Below, piece after piece: positions 48,368 through 57,261 of a stretch of 64,000 bases of DNA. Each line of letters begins with the position of its first letter. Position 1 is the stretch's first letter. The stretch covers positions 110,151 through 174,150 of the forward strand of contig CAJUPM010000001.1 in assembly GCA_910588425.1 (NCBI GenBank), in the 5' to 3' direction. Made by a program: the position numbers and the translations under genes. Origin of the DNA: an uncultured Christensenellaceae bacterium. Its GTDB lineage: Bacteria > Bacillota > Clostridia > Christensenellales > Christensenellaceae. Below the pieces are notes generated by a model. It was not told the origin of the DNA. It saw only the letters and a list, made by a program, of their open reading frames with translations, and did no database searches.

Positions 48368-49813
48368 TTACCGTTTCCGCCAGACCTGCCCGCCCACGGG
48401 CTGGGAATCTGCAAAGCTGAACAGCTCGTCGATCGTAACGATCTGATAGCCCTGGGCAATGAGATCCGGGATGACCCGGGCCATCGCCTGATAGGTGGTA
48501 TCGTAAATATCGTGGCAGAGGATGACGCGGCCGTCTTTTGCCTCGCTCATGATCATCTGGTAGATGAGATCCGGGTTTTTGCTCTTCCAGTCCTCGGAAT
48601 CAATGGTCCAGTTGACCATGGGCATGTTTAGCTCCCGGCTCACCTGCTTGAGGTTGTCCTTGACATTGCCGTAAGTCGGCCGGATATAGCGGATTTCAAA
48701 CCCGCTGGCCTCCCGGACGATGTCGTTGGTGCGGGTAATCTGATCTTTGATTTCCTCGATATTCAGCTTATTCGTGTCCTTATGCTCCCAGGTGTGGTTG
48801 GCAATTTCGTTGCCTTCGTCCACAGCGCGCTTGACGACATCCTTCCTGCTGCCCACGCGGTTGCCCACGACGCAGAAGGTTGCCCGGGCGTCATACTGCC
48901 TAAGCAGATCCAGGATTTTTGGCGTTACTTCGCTGTCCGGGCCGTCGTCGAAGGAGAGAGCGATCATGGGCTTAGAGGGATCCAGCATTCTGCCGCCGGA
49001 TTCAAAGGGCTGGCGGTTGTCCTCAGGCCTGGGCTGGGGTTGTCCATAATTTTCGCTCAGGCGATACTGCATTTCTTTGCTCAAAATGGCGTTCAGGCTC
49101 TCATAGGAAAGGGAAACGGATAATATGCCAAGATCCGCCGCCGCGACTTCACTGCTGGAGAAATAGAGCTCGATGCCGCTGGCTGTCGGCAGTGCACGGC
49201 TGGCAATACCATCCAGCGGGCAGCTCTCGAAGGAGATCTCCTGGCCGGGATATGCCTCTGCGAGTGCGGCAGAGCAAAGATCTGCCAGCGGCTGCTGATA
49301 GCCGTCTGCGAACAGATCGCCGTCTACCAGCTGGCGCCCGGAAGCGATATCAAAGCTCAGGCATTCGGAGAAATACTGCGGCGCCTCCTCTCCAGCTTTG
49401 CGGCTCCATCCAAACAGGCGGATGCTGGCAATATTGCCGTTCGTCCCGGCCTGAACCGAGCGGAAATCCATGAAAAGCCAGGCATGAGGCCGCTGGCTTT
49501 CCTGGCTGGCCAGGTTGCTGGCATCTTCTTTAAAAGAAGCGATTCTGCTATTGACTTTTTCTTCTATGACGGCATCCATGGCCTGGTTTTCCAGCCGCGG
49601 ATAATAAACGGCGCAGGCAAACTCACCATCTTCCTTGATCTCCCCAGTCAGACCATATTGATCCAGCGTCGAGCGATGCACAGAGAAATTTGGCGCAGCA
49701 GAAATTTCCGGGCTGGGGAGCGGCTGCTCCTCGGCTTTTTTACAGCCGGAAAACAAAGAAATACCCAAAGCAAAACAAGCAAATACTGCAACAACTTTTC
49801 TAACGCGGTTCAT
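48368..49813 (-). CDS. lipoprotein polysaccharide deacetylase with N-terminal DUF3298-type domain (PdaC-like)
   Basis: 481 aa. Lipobox FSGC (Cys24). The first half (about 35-260) resembles the extracytoplasmic DUF4163/DUF3298 domain that precedes the deacetylase in PdaC-type proteins. The NodB domain (about 285-470) has the metal/catalytic motifs LSFDDGPDS and NHTWEH, then RPTYGN and a late His (ILCHDIYD). Such enzymes deacetylate peptidoglycan sugars. ATG 49813 has GGAGG about 6 nt upstream; the longer open frame to 49942 is unlikely. It converges with serA. Confidence 0.88.
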   Translation of the reverse strand: MNRVRKVVAVFACFALGISLFSGCKKAEEQPLPSPEISAAPNFSVHRSTLDQYGLTGEIKEDGEFACAVYYPRLENQAMDAVIEEKVNSRIASFKEDASNLASQESQRPHAWLFMDFRSVQAGTNGNIASIRLFGWSRKAGEEAPQYFSECLSFDIASGRQLVDGDLFADGYQQPLADLCSAALAEAYPGQEISFESCPLDGIASRALPTASGIELYFSSSEVAAADLGILSVSLSYESLNAILSKEMQYRLSENYGQPQPRPEDNRQPFESGGRMLDPSKPMIALSFDDGPDSEVTPKILDLLRQYDARATFCVVGNRVGSRKDVVKRAVDEGNEIANHTWEHKDTNKLNIEEIKDQITRTNDIVREASGFEIRYIRPTYGNVKDNLKQVSRELNMPMVNWTIDSEDWKSKNPDLIYQMIMSEAKDGRVILCHDIYDTTYQAMARVIPDLIAQGYQIVTIDELFSFADSQPVGGQVWRKR

Positions 49814-49976
49814 GACTGCCTCCAAATGATACGTTCCGTAGATAAGTATAGCAGGGAGAATCAAAAATGAACAGATGGAAAAGCACATGTTACAAGATTT
49901 TGAATTTTGTATCCAGAAAGTTCTATTTGCAATTTTAGCCAATGCTTTTTGATGCCCGAATTTGAGCGAATCGGCC

Positions 49977-50005
49977 TTTACAAATTGGGAAAGATAAAAT
50001 ATAAT
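49977..50005 (+). promoter_or_regulatory. promoter of ileS
   Basis: -35 TTTACA (49977-49982), 17-nt spacer, -10 TATAAT (50000-50005), followed directly by the T-box leader. Confidence 0.85.
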
Positions 50006-50021
50006 AAAAACAGAATATACA

Positions 50022-50218
50022 GCGCCTGAAAAGACGCGGCAGGGAAAGGGAATCCAAAGCGAGCCGGGGAGAGTGCGAGCCTGGCGGAGAAAGCTTCCTT
50101 TGTTATCACTTTTCGAAAGGGCGCGCGCAGGCAGGCGTTATCTGCGCTCAAGTGCCCCGCAAGGGGAATTTAGGTGGTACCGCGGTCTCTTCGCCCTATA
50201 GCGAAGGGGCTTTTTTTA
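50022..50218 (+). promoter_or_regulatory. T-box leader of ileS
   Basis: The antiterminator hallmark TAGGTGGTACCGCGG lies at 50171-50185, then CTTCGC...GCGAAG with a seven-T tract (50189-50217) as the terminator alternative. In Stem I, GAGCCGGGGAGAG and GCGAGCCTGGCGG are present, and GTTATCACTTTTCG places ATC, an isoleucine codon, at the specifier (50105-50107). Uncharged tRNA-Ile should induce ileS. Confidence 0.92.
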
Positions 50219-50265
50219 TGAGGCAGACTGGGAAAACAAACATCAGAAAACTGAGGAGTATGGAG

Positions 50266-53200
50266 ATGTATCAAAAAGTAAGCACGGATCTGAATTTTAT
50301 CGGAAGAGAGGAAGAAGTGCTCTCCTTCTGGGAAAGAGAGCAGATCTTCAAAAAGGCGCAGGCGGCCGGCGAAGGGCGGCCGGAGTTTACCTTTTATGAC
50401 GGCCCGCCCACCGCAAACGGCAAACCGCATATCGGCCATATTTTGACGCGCTGCATCAAGGATTTATTCCCGCGCTATAAGGCGATGCAGGGCTATAATG
50501 TGCTGCGCAAGGCCGGCTGGGATACTCATGGTTTGCCCGTTGAGCTGGAAGTGGAAAAGCTGCTGCATCTGGACGGCAAGGAGCAGATCGAGCAGTATGG
50601 CGTCGAGCCGTTTATCCAGAAGTGCAAGGAGAGCGTCTGGAAATATAAGGGAGAATGGGAAGAGATGAGCCGTCGGGTGGGATACTGGGCGGATATGGAA
50701 AACCCCTATATCACTTACGACAACAACTACATCGAATCCGTCTGGTGGTCGCTCAAGCAGATTCACGAAAAGGGCCTGCTGTATAAGGGCCATAAGATCG
50801 TCCCCTATTGCCCGCGCTGCGGAACGGCGCTTTCCTCGCATGAGGTCGCCCAGGGGTATCAGGATGTAACCGAGCGCTCGGCCACGGCCATCTTCAAATG
50901 CACGGACGACGATGCCGCCTATCTGGCCTGGACGACCACGCCCTGGACGCTGCCTTCCAACGTCTGCCTGTGCGTCAACGCGAACGTGCAGTATGCCAAG
51001 GCAGTGAAGGATGGAAAAGCCTATATTCTGGCGAAGGATTTGGTGGAGCAGGTGCTGGGTGAGGGCGCTGAAATTGTGCAGACTTATCTGGGCAGCGAAC
51101 TGGTGGGCAGAAGCTATGAGCCGCTGTTTGAATGCACAGCCAAGGCCTGCGAAGGCCAGGGCAAGGCGCACTACATCATCGCAGATGATTATGTTACGAC
51201 GACAGACGGCACGGGCATCGTGCACAACGCGCCGGCTTTCGGCGAGGATGACGCCCGGGTCTGCCGGGAAAATAACCTGCCCTTCATTCAGCTGGTCAAC
51301 ACCAAAGGTGAGCTCTGCGGGGGAACGCCCTGGGACGGCATGTTCGTCAAGGATGCGGATCCCAAAGTCATCGAGGCGCTGGAAGAAAAGGGCTTGCTCT
51401 TTAATGCACCGGAATTCACGCATAGCTATCCCTTCTGCTGGCGCTGCAATACGCCGCTCATCTATTACGCCAGAAGCACCTGGTTCATCAAAATGACAGC
51501 ACTGCACGACGAGCTGATGAAGAACAACGCCGGCGTCAACTGGCTGCCTGAAAATATCCGGGACGGCCGCATGGGCAACTTCCTGGATAACGTCATCGAC
51601 TGGGGCATCTCCAGAGAGCGCTACTGGGGCACGCCGCTTCCCATCTGGGTCTGCGACTGCGGTCATATTCATGTGGTGGGCAGCATTGCAGAGCTCAAAG
51701 AGATGGGCGAGAACGTCCCGGATGATATCGAGCTGCATAAGCCGTTCATCGATAAAATCACGCTGAAGTGCCCCGAGTGCGGCGGCAGGATGCACCGGGT
51801 TCCGGAAGTCATCGACTGCTGGTATGATTCCGGCTCTATGCCCTTTGCCCAGTGGCACTATCCCTTTGAGCATAAGGAAGAATTCGAGAAGCGATTCCCG
51901 GCCAACTTCATCAGCGAGGCTGTGGACCAAACGCGCGGCTGGTTCTATACGCTGCTGGCCATCGGGACGGCGGTATTCGGCAAGGCGCCATTTGAGAACT
52001 GCATCGTGCTGGGGCATGTGCAGGATAAGGACGGCCGCAAGATGAGCAAACATATCGGCAATGTCGTGGATCCGTGGTCTGTGCTGGATAAGCAGGGCGC
52101 GGACGCGGTGCGCTGGTACTTCTATTCCGGCTCTGCGCCCTGGCTGCCCAGCCGCTTCTATGGCGATGCAGTCTCGGAGGCACAGCGCAAGTTCATGGGG
52201 CCGCTCTGGAACACCTATGCGTTCTATATCCTCTATGCGGAGATCGACCAGTTCGACCCGACGGCGCACACGCTCTCGGATACGGAAAACCTCTCCATCA
52301 TGGATCGCTGGGTGCTCTCCCGGCTGAATTCCACCGTCAGAAAAGTGACGGATTTCCTGGATGGATACCATATTACTGAGGCGACGCGGGAGCTTGCGGC
52401 GTTTGTAGATGAGCTTTCCAACTGGTATGTCCGCCGCGGCAGAGAGCGCTACTGGGGCAGTGAGATGACGCAGGATAAGATTGACGCGTATATGACGCTC
52501 TATACCGTCCTCGAGACGTTCATCCGCCTCATCGCGCCGTTTACGCCCTTCATCGCCGAGACGATTTATCAAAACCTCGTGCGCAGTGTAGACAAAAATG
52601 CGCCCGAGAGCGTGCATCTCTGCGCCTATCCCATGGCAGATGCCGCCCGCATCGATGAAAAGCTGGAAGAGAATATGGACAGCGTGCTCTCCATCGTCAC
52701 GCTGGGCCGTGCCTGCCGCAATACGGCAGGGCTCAAGAACCGCCAGCCGCTTTCGGCGCTGTATGTCGGCGGTGTCGAGCAACTGCTAGAGCAGTATCAG
52801 GAAGTCATCAAAGGCGAGCTCAACGTCAAGAATGTGCAGCTGGGCGCCGCGATGGAGCAGTTCATCACCTACCAGGTTAAGCCCCAGCTCAAGACGCTTG
52901 GGCCAAAATACGGCAAGCTGCTGGGCGGCATCCGCTCGCATCTGGCAGAAGCGGATGGGAGCGCGGTTGTGAAGGCTGTTGCAAACGGCGGTTCCTACAC
53001 CTTCGCGGTAAATGGAGCGGAAGTTTCGCTGACAGAGGCGGATCTGCTCATCGAGCCCATGCAGAAGGAAGGCTTTGCCGTCGAAACCGAGGGCGAAATC
53101 GCCGTCATCCTGGATGAGACGCTGACGCCCGAGTTGATTGTAGAAGGCAATATCCGGGAGATCATCAGCAAAGTGCAGACCATGCGCAAGGAGGCAGGCT

Positions 53201-53388
53201 TTGAGGTGACGGATCACATCCGCTTGGCCGTCTCGGAGGGTGAGGTCGCGGCGATTCTCCGGGAGAACGAGAGCCAGGTCGCTGAAGAAACCTTGGCGGA
53301 TGAAGTCGCCTATGGCGCGCTTTCCGGCTATGAGAAGCAGTGGGATATCAACGGCATGAGCGCAGTTTTCTCCGTAGAGAAAAAATAG
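50266..53388 (+). CDS. ileS: isoleucyl-tRNA synthetase
   Basis: 1040 aa, longer than the E. coli type (about 940 aa). HIGH motif at residues 55-58 (GKPHIGHIL), WDTHGLPVE, an editing domain, a zinc-like CPRCGTAL, and the KMSKS-site variant KMSKH at 592-596. Length and KMSKH resemble the eukaryotic-like (type 2) IleRS known to be less sensitive to mupirocin; that drug property is an inference, not shown. ATG 50266 has GAGGAG 7 nt upstream; the open frame extends back into the T-box, which is not coding. Confidence 0.95.
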   Translation: MYQKVSTDLNFIGREEEVLSFWEREQIFKKAQAAGEGRPEFTFYDGPPTANGKPHIGHILTRCIKDLFPRYKAMQGYNVLRKAGWDTHGLPVELEVEKLLHLDGKEQIEQYGVEPFIQKCKESVWKYKGEWEEMSRRVGYWADMENPYITYDNNYIESVWWSLKQIHEKGLLYKGHKIVPYCPRCGTALSSHEVAQGYQDVTERSATAIFKCTDDDAAYLAWTTTPWTLPSNVCLCVNANVQYAKAVKDGKAYILAKDLVEQVLGEGAEIVQTYLGSELVGRSYEPLFECTAKACEGQGKAHYIIADDYVTTTDGTGIVHNAPAFGEDDARVCRENNLPFIQLVNTKGELCGGTPWDGMFVKDADPKVIEALEEKGLLFNAPEFTHSYPFCWRCNTPLIYYARSTWFIKMTALHDELMKNNAGVNWLPENIRDGRMGNFLDNVIDWGISRERYWGTPLPIWVCDCGHIHVVGSIAELKEMGENVPDDIELHKPFIDKITLKCPECGGRMHRVPEVIDCWYDSGSMPFAQWHYPFEHKEEFEKRFPANFISEAVDQTRGWFYTLLAIGTAVFGKAPFENCIVLGHVQDKDGRKMSKHIGNVVDPWSVLDKQGADAVRWYFYSGSAPWLPSRFYGDAVSEAQRKFMGPLWNTYAFYILYAEIDQFDPTAHTLSDTENLSIMDRWVLSRLNSTVRKVTDFLDGYHITEATRELAAFVDELSNWYVRRGRERYWGSEMTQDKIDAYMTLYTVLETFIRLIAPFTPFIAETIYQNLVRSVDKNAPESVHLCAYPMADAARIDEKLEENMDSVLSIVTLGRACRNTAGLKNRQPLSALYVGGVEQLLEQYQEVIKGELNVKNVQLGAAMEQFITYQVKPQLKTLGPKYGKLLGGIRSHLAEADGSAVVKAVANGGSYTFAVNGAEVSLTEADLLIEPMQKEGFAVETEGEIAVILDETLTPELIVEGNIREIISKVQTMRKEAGFEVTDHIRLAVSEGEVAAILRENESQVAEETLADEVAYGALSGYEKQWDINGMSAVFSVEKK

Positions 53389-53393
53389 GAAAT

Positions 53394-53424
53394 AAAAAAG
53401 AGCCTTTATGAAGGCTCTTTTTTA
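53394..53424 (+). terminator. rho-independent terminator
   Basis: AAAAAAGAGCCTT - TATG - AAGGCTCTTTTTT after ileS, also suited to the convergent deacetylase gene. Confidence 0.93.
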
Positions 53425-53431
53425 TTTTGAT

Positions 53432-54250
53432 TTATGATGCGTCCGCAGAGACCAGCTCCTGGATGCTGTGGATTTCATAGCCGTCGGCCCGCCAGGTGTC
53501 GATCACTTCGCCCAGCACGGCGGCGTTGGTGGCTGAGGTGGAGTGCAGCAGGGCGATCTCACCGGGGTGCGTGCGCGTCAGAATGGTTTTCTTGGCGGCG
53601 GTAGTATCCGGCTGAGCATCGTTGAGCCAATCCTTATAGGCAAAGCTCCAGAAAACTGGGGTATAGCCCATTTCCTGAACGATTTTCAGCATGGCTTCGC
53701 TGTATTTTCCCTCCGGCGGGCGCATAAAGCGCGGCATTTGCTCGCCGGTAATCTCCTGATAGAGCTCGCAAAGCCCATCCAGCTCCTTTTGATAGGTGGC
53801 GATGTCAGTCGTAGCCGAAAGATCCGCGTGGTTTACCGTGTGATTGCAGACGAGATGCCCCTCATCCTTCATGCGCTTGATGATTTCCGGGTTGCTCTTC
53901 ATATAGTGCCCGGTGACGAAAAAGGCCGCAGGGGCATTTTTTTCCTTTAAAACATCCAAAATTTTCTCGGTATAGCCGTTTTCGTAGCCCGAGTCGAAGG
54001 TGAGGTAGATGAATTTGGAATTGGGATCGCCCAGATAAATGAGGTTATAGTCGTCAAGAAAAGAAGCATCGTCTGCGACGATGGGCTGCTGGCCGTCCTC
54101 TCTGGGTTTATAATACCAGCTGTAAGATTTTTCCGCCGTATGCGCGACGGTTGTCGAGCTGGGGGCGAGCGTCATATAAACAAGCGCAAAGGCCAGCCCA
54201 AACAGGCAGGCAATGCAGCTGCCGATTACAAAATTGCTTTTGCTTTTCAT
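53432..54250 (-). CDS. delta-lactam-type polysaccharide deacetylase (PdaA-like)
   Basis: 272 aa. One N-terminal membrane segment (about residues 7-27), no lipobox. NodB-domain motifs: TFDSGYENG with Asp86, NHTVNH with His137 and His141, MRPPEGKYS and a late LLHS. The FDxGYEN version is the PdaA-type, which deacetylates N-acetylmuramic acid to form muramic delta-lactam in the spore cortex. Together with the Spo0E-like protein this hints at, but does not prove, sporulation. AGGAGG precedes the ATG at 54250. Confidence 0.9.
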   Translation of the reverse strand: MKSKSNFVIGSCIACLFGLAFALVYMTLAPSSTTVAHTAEKSYSWYYKPREDGQQPIVADDASFLDDYNLIYLGDPNSKFIYLTFDSGYENGYTEKILDVLKEKNAPAAFFVTGHYMKSNPEIIKRMKDEGHLVCNHTVNHADLSATTDIATYQKELDGLCELYQEITGEQMPRFMRPPEGKYSEAMLKIVQEMGYTPVFWSFAYKDWLNDAQPDTTAAKKTILTRTHPGEIALLHSTSATNAAVLGEVIDTWRADGYEIHSIQELVSADAS

Positions 54251-54368
54251 GGAAAACCTCCTGAACCAATTAGTAAAAACTATGAAAACAAACGCTTTTT
54301 TATGCAAAATGCTCTAGGAAAATACAGAGGGATATGATAGAATAAGGATGCAAAAACGGAGGCGTATT

Positions 54369-55139
54369 ATGAGAGAGGAAAAGGCTGGAAAGCATAGCAA
54401 AAAAAGGGCAAAACCATTTTTGAACATTGCCATCATCGTCTGTGCGCTGGGGGCGCTCATTTGTGTGGGAATTCTGCTTTCTTCCTATTTTGAATATAAA
54501 AAGGGCGATAACCTGATGGACGGCATGACGCAGTATGTCAGCATCCCTCAGGGAAACAAGGGTGAGGGTGAAAAATTCACGGTGGATTACGATGCCCTTG
54601 CCGCCATCAACCCGGATTTCATCGGCTGGCTTTATCTGGATGGGACGGTGATTAACTATCCCGTCGTGCAGGGCGAGGATAATAGCTATTATCTGAATCA
54701 TGTCTTTGAAGGAGAGCAGCATAAATACGGCAGCATTTTCATGGACAGCCGCAATCACGCGCGTTTTTGGGATGCCAACACGGTGATCTATGGGCACCGC
54801 ATGAACAGCGGCGCGATGTTCGGAACGCTGATCGAATATAAGAACCAGGAGTACTACGATCAGCATCCAGCTTTCATGCTCTATACCAAGGAGCAGGTCT
54901 ATCGGCTGGAAATTTTCGCGGCCTATGAAGTGGACGCGAAGATGGAGAATGTGCCGTTTAACTTTACCACGGATGAGCAATACCGCGCCTATTTGGATGC
55001 CGCCATTGCGCAGTCCGATATTCAGACGGACGTTTCGGTGGATGTAACTGAGCGCATTGTGACGCTTTCGACCTGCACTAAAACCAGCCAAAGCAAACGG
55101 TTTATCGTTCAGGCAAAATTGGTTGCAGTTTCTGAGTAA
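54369..55139 (+). CDS. class B sortase
   Basis: 256 aa. N-terminal membrane helix (about 16-38). Catalytic triad residues His143 (YGHRMNSG), Cys236 (TLSTCT) and Arg244 (SKRFIV) in the usual order. Motif NSYYLNH and DGTVINYPVVQG are typical of class B. It should cut a sorting signal such as NPQTN or NPKTG-like and attach the protein to the wall. No candidate substrate with a sorting tail is encoded in this window. The ATG at 54369 has GGAGG 7-8 nt upstream; an in-frame ATG at 54348 is less well placed. Confidence 0.93.
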   Translation: MREEKAGKHSKKRAKPFLNIAIIVCALGALICVGILLSSYFEYKKGDNLMDGMTQYVSIPQGNKGEGEKFTVDYDALAAINPDFIGWLYLDGTVINYPVVQGEDNSYYLNHVFEGEQHKYGSIFMDSRNHARFWDANTVIYGHRMNSGAMFGTLIEYKNQEYYDQHPAFMLYTKEQVYRLEIFAAYEVDAKMENVPFNFTTDEQYRAYLDAAIAQSDIQTDVSVDVTERIVTLSTCTKTSQSKRFIVQAKLVAVSE

Positions 55140-55145
55140 AAGGTC

Positions 55146-55174
55146 TTGAAATTCCTTGCAAGGTGTTGTATACT
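55146..55174 (+). promoter_or_regulatory. promoter of the tRNA pair
   Basis: -35 TTGAAA (55146-55151), 17-nt spacer, -10 TATACT (55169-55174), 10 nt before tRNA-Thr. Confidence 0.8.
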
Positions 55175-55184
55175 ATGTAGGCAC

Positions 55185-55260
55185 GCTGATGTGGCACAGT
55201 TGGTAGCGCAACGCCTTGGTAAGGCGTAGGTCGGCAGTTCGAGTCTGCTCATCAGCTCCA
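55185..55260 (+). tRNA. tRNA-Thr (anticodon GGT)
   Basis: Acceptor GCTGATG pairs with CATCAGC, discriminator T, encoded CCA at 55258-55260. Anticodon loop TTGGTAA gives GGT, which reads ACC/ACU. D-arm, five-bp T-arm with GTTCGAG. Confidence 0.97.
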
Positions 55261-55337
<77 letters not shown>

Positions 55338-55361
55338 CGTCGCGATGGACTTCGCGATTAT

Positions 55362-55394
55362 GATCCCGCTCGGGTAAACCGAGCGGGATTTTCA
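55362..55394 (+). terminator. rho-independent terminator of the tRNA transcript
   Basis: ATCCCGCTCGG - GTAAA - CCGAGCGGGATTTT, an 11-bp stem, 24 nt after tRNA-Pro. Confidence 0.85.
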
Positions 55395-55788
55395 ATCGCT
55401 CCGTCATCGCTCTTTTTTCCGCAAAAAAGCCCGCTTGCTTCGCCTATGCCCTTGCAAGCGCGGGCATAACGGCTTTCGCTGCGCTACCGCTTTTTGCGGG
55501 TTGCGCGCCTGTGGCGCGATTCGTTATGTGTGAAGGGTTCAAATTTGGCAGGTTACTTCAAAACAAAAACCGCTTAACAGAGCGGTTTTTTATTTTTGGC
55601 TTTGCTAAAGCAAAAACCGGCGATAACAGTTTGCGGTCGATTTCAGAATTTATTCGAAATTTGAATGATTTTTAGAAAAATACAACACGAAATGCAACAC
55701 AATAAATAGGAAAATGCTTCCGGGCGTCTTTTGGTGGTATCATAAACGCACGGTTTAAGCGGAAGGTCAGAGCCTTTCCGAAGCCTGG
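55395..55788. other. structured non-coding region downstream of the tRNAs
   Basis: About 400 bases without a credible gene. It contains a long imperfect GC stem (GCCCGCTTGC...GCAAGCGCGGGC, 55430-55465), a CGTTAT copy that matches ATAACG about 55 nt earlier, a tRNA-T-loop-like GGTTCAAAT at 55538, and an AT-rich stretch with ACAACAC and GCAACAC. It looks like the scar of a former tRNA-linked insertion, but no att repeat longer than about 9 bp is evident. Confidence 0.4.
55566..55593 (+). terminator. terminator-like hairpin
   Basis: AAAAACCGCT - TAACAG - AGCGGTTTTTT within the region after the tRNAs; there is no gene directly upstream that it would serve. Confidence 0.75.
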
Positions 55789-55942
55789 ATGTTCATTGAT
55801 AGCTGCCGACATGGTATAAGAAGAGAAGCAAAGATGAATAATGAAAAGAGAACAAGCTTTTGGAAAACGCTCTTATCTAAGAGAAAGTTGAGGGTGAATT
55901 TTTGTGAAAAGGCAAATGAGCGAAACTTAGGGAGGTTAGATT

Positions 55943-56926
55943 ATGTGCACAGCGGCGACATACAAGACGAAGGATTTCTATTTTGGCAGAACACTGGATT
56001 ACGACTGCTCCTATGGTGAGGAGATTGTGATAACACCGCGCAATGTTCCATTTTCCTTTCGGTGCGCGGGGCAGATGCGGCGGCACTACGCGATGATCGG
56101 AATGGCCCATGTGGCCCAGGGGGTTCCGCTTTATTACGATGCGGCAAATGAAAAAGGCCTGGGCATGGCGGGGCTCAATTTTGTGGGAAATGCGCACTAT
56201 GAAAAGCAAAAAGTGCCGGGCAAGGACAACATCGCGCCGTTTGAGCTGATTTTCTGGGTTCTTGGGCAATGCGCCACGGTAGTGGAAGCCAAAGAGCTTC
56301 TGGCAAATATTCATCTTGTGGATATTCCCTTTAGCCAGGATTTGCCGCAGGCACAGCTGCACTGGATCATTGCGGATAAGGACGAGGTGATCACCCTGGA
56401 GGCTGTCCGGGGGGGACTGCGGATTTATGAGAATCCTGCGGGCGTTTTGACGAATAATCCTCCTTTTGATGAGCAGATGTTTGCGCTGAACAACTATATG
56501 AGCCTATCGCCCAAAGAGCCGCAGAATCGCTTTTCCAGCGCATTGCCGCTCCGGCCGTACAGCCGCGGCATGGGAGCGCTGGGGCTGCCCGGCGATCTCT
56601 CCTCCCAGTCTCGGTTCGTCCGGGTGGCATTCACAAAGATGAACGCCGTCTCGGGCAATTCGGAGATGGAGAGCGTGAGCCAGTTTTTCCACATCCTAGG
56701 CGCTGTGGAACAGACGAGAGGATGCTGTGAAGTGGGCGAGGGGGCATATGAAATCACGATCTATACTTCCTGCTGCAACGCGGAGCGGGGCATTTATTAC
56801 TACACCACCTATGATAACCACCAGATTACGGCAGTCGATATGAAAGAAGAGAATCTGGATAGCGAGAAGCTGGTGCGGTATCCGCTCATGATGCAGGAGC
56901 AGATTCGATGGCAGAATAGGAAATAG
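55943..56926 (+). CDS. bsh: bile salt hydrolase / choloylglycine hydrolase
   Basis: 327 aa N-terminal-nucleophile hydrolase of the choloylglycine hydrolase family. The catalytic set is in place: Cys2 (MCTAAT, exposed after Met removal), Arg16, Asp19 (GRTLDYD), Asn79 (GLNFVG), Asn171 (TNNPPF) and Arg224 (SRFVR). Close in pattern to the Clostridium perfringens conjugated bile acid hydrolase, which removes glycine or taurine from bile salts; penicillin V acylases share the fold, so substrate is inferred. No signal peptide, as usual. GGGAGG lies 8 nt before the ATG. It supports a gut habitat. Confidence 0.93.
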   Translation: MCTAATYKTKDFYFGRTLDYDCSYGEEIVITPRNVPFSFRCAGQMRRHYAMIGMAHVAQGVPLYYDAANEKGLGMAGLNFVGNAHYEKQKVPGKDNIAPFELIFWVLGQCATVVEAKELLANIHLVDIPFSQDLPQAQLHWIIADKDEVITLEAVRGGLRIYENPAGVLTNNPPFDEQMFALNNYMSLSPKEPQNRFSSALPLRPYSRGMGALGLPGDLSSQSRFVRVAFTKMNAVSGNSEMESVSQFFHILGAVEQTRGCCEVGEGAYEITIYTSCCNAERGIYYYTTYDNHQITAVDMKEENLDSEKLVRYPLMMQEQIRWQNRK

Positions 56927-56936
56927 CTCGCCCCTC

Positions 56937-56965
56937 TTGCTTCCCTGGCAGAGCTTTGCTATAAT
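56937..56965 (+). promoter_or_regulatory. promoter of the frameshifted small gene
   Basis: -35 TTGCTT (56937-56942), 17-nt spacer, -10 TATAAT (56960-56965), then GGGAGG at 56974-56979 and ATG at 56987. Confidence 0.8.
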
Positions 56966-56986
56966 CTGGAAAAGGGAGGCAATGGC

Positions 56987-57248
56987 ATGAGAAACGCAAA
57001 AGAACAGGAGTTTTTTTCCATATACTGGGGACACGGTCTGCTATATTGAAGTGAGCAAAGATGGATCGGTATCGCAGATGCACCATAAAAATAAATCCGA
57101 TCGCCCGGGGGTCTCGGCGGCCTACCAAAGAGTGATGAAGGGAGATTCCACTCTATACGCCGTCTGGCCGGGAAAATGGAGCAGCGATCTGTTCCTGATA
57201 GACGATTTGGAGGCTTTTGCGAAGAGCTTTGAGCTCCTTGAAACATAA
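56987..57248 (+). pseudogene. small gene broken by a one-base shift in a T7 run (86-aa product if restored)
   Basis: From ATG 56987 the frame runs MRNAKEQEFFSIYWG and stops at 57047-57049. In the +1 frame the sequence continues FFPYTGDTVCYIEVSKDGSV...LFLIDDLEAFAKSFELLET to 57248. Removing one T from the T7 run at 57011-57017 joins the two parts into a single 86-residue protein without other stops. The promoter and ribosome site are intact, so it is either a recent frameshift, a sequencing error at a homopolymer, or programmed slippage. No family recognised; small acidic-basic soluble protein. Confidence 0.65.
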
Positions 57249-57261
57249 AATCGATGAGAAT

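Noticed and set aside
50152..50265. Upstream start for ileS
   Set aside because: This part of the frame translates the T-box antiterminator and terminator; the real start is the ATG after GAGGAG at 50266.
55834..56019. Open frame of about 61 codons (MNNEKRTSFW...) overlapping the start of the bile salt hydrolase gene
   Set aside because: It overlaps the bsh coding region in another frame, resembles no family, and is best read as chance; a short leader peptide cannot be excluded.
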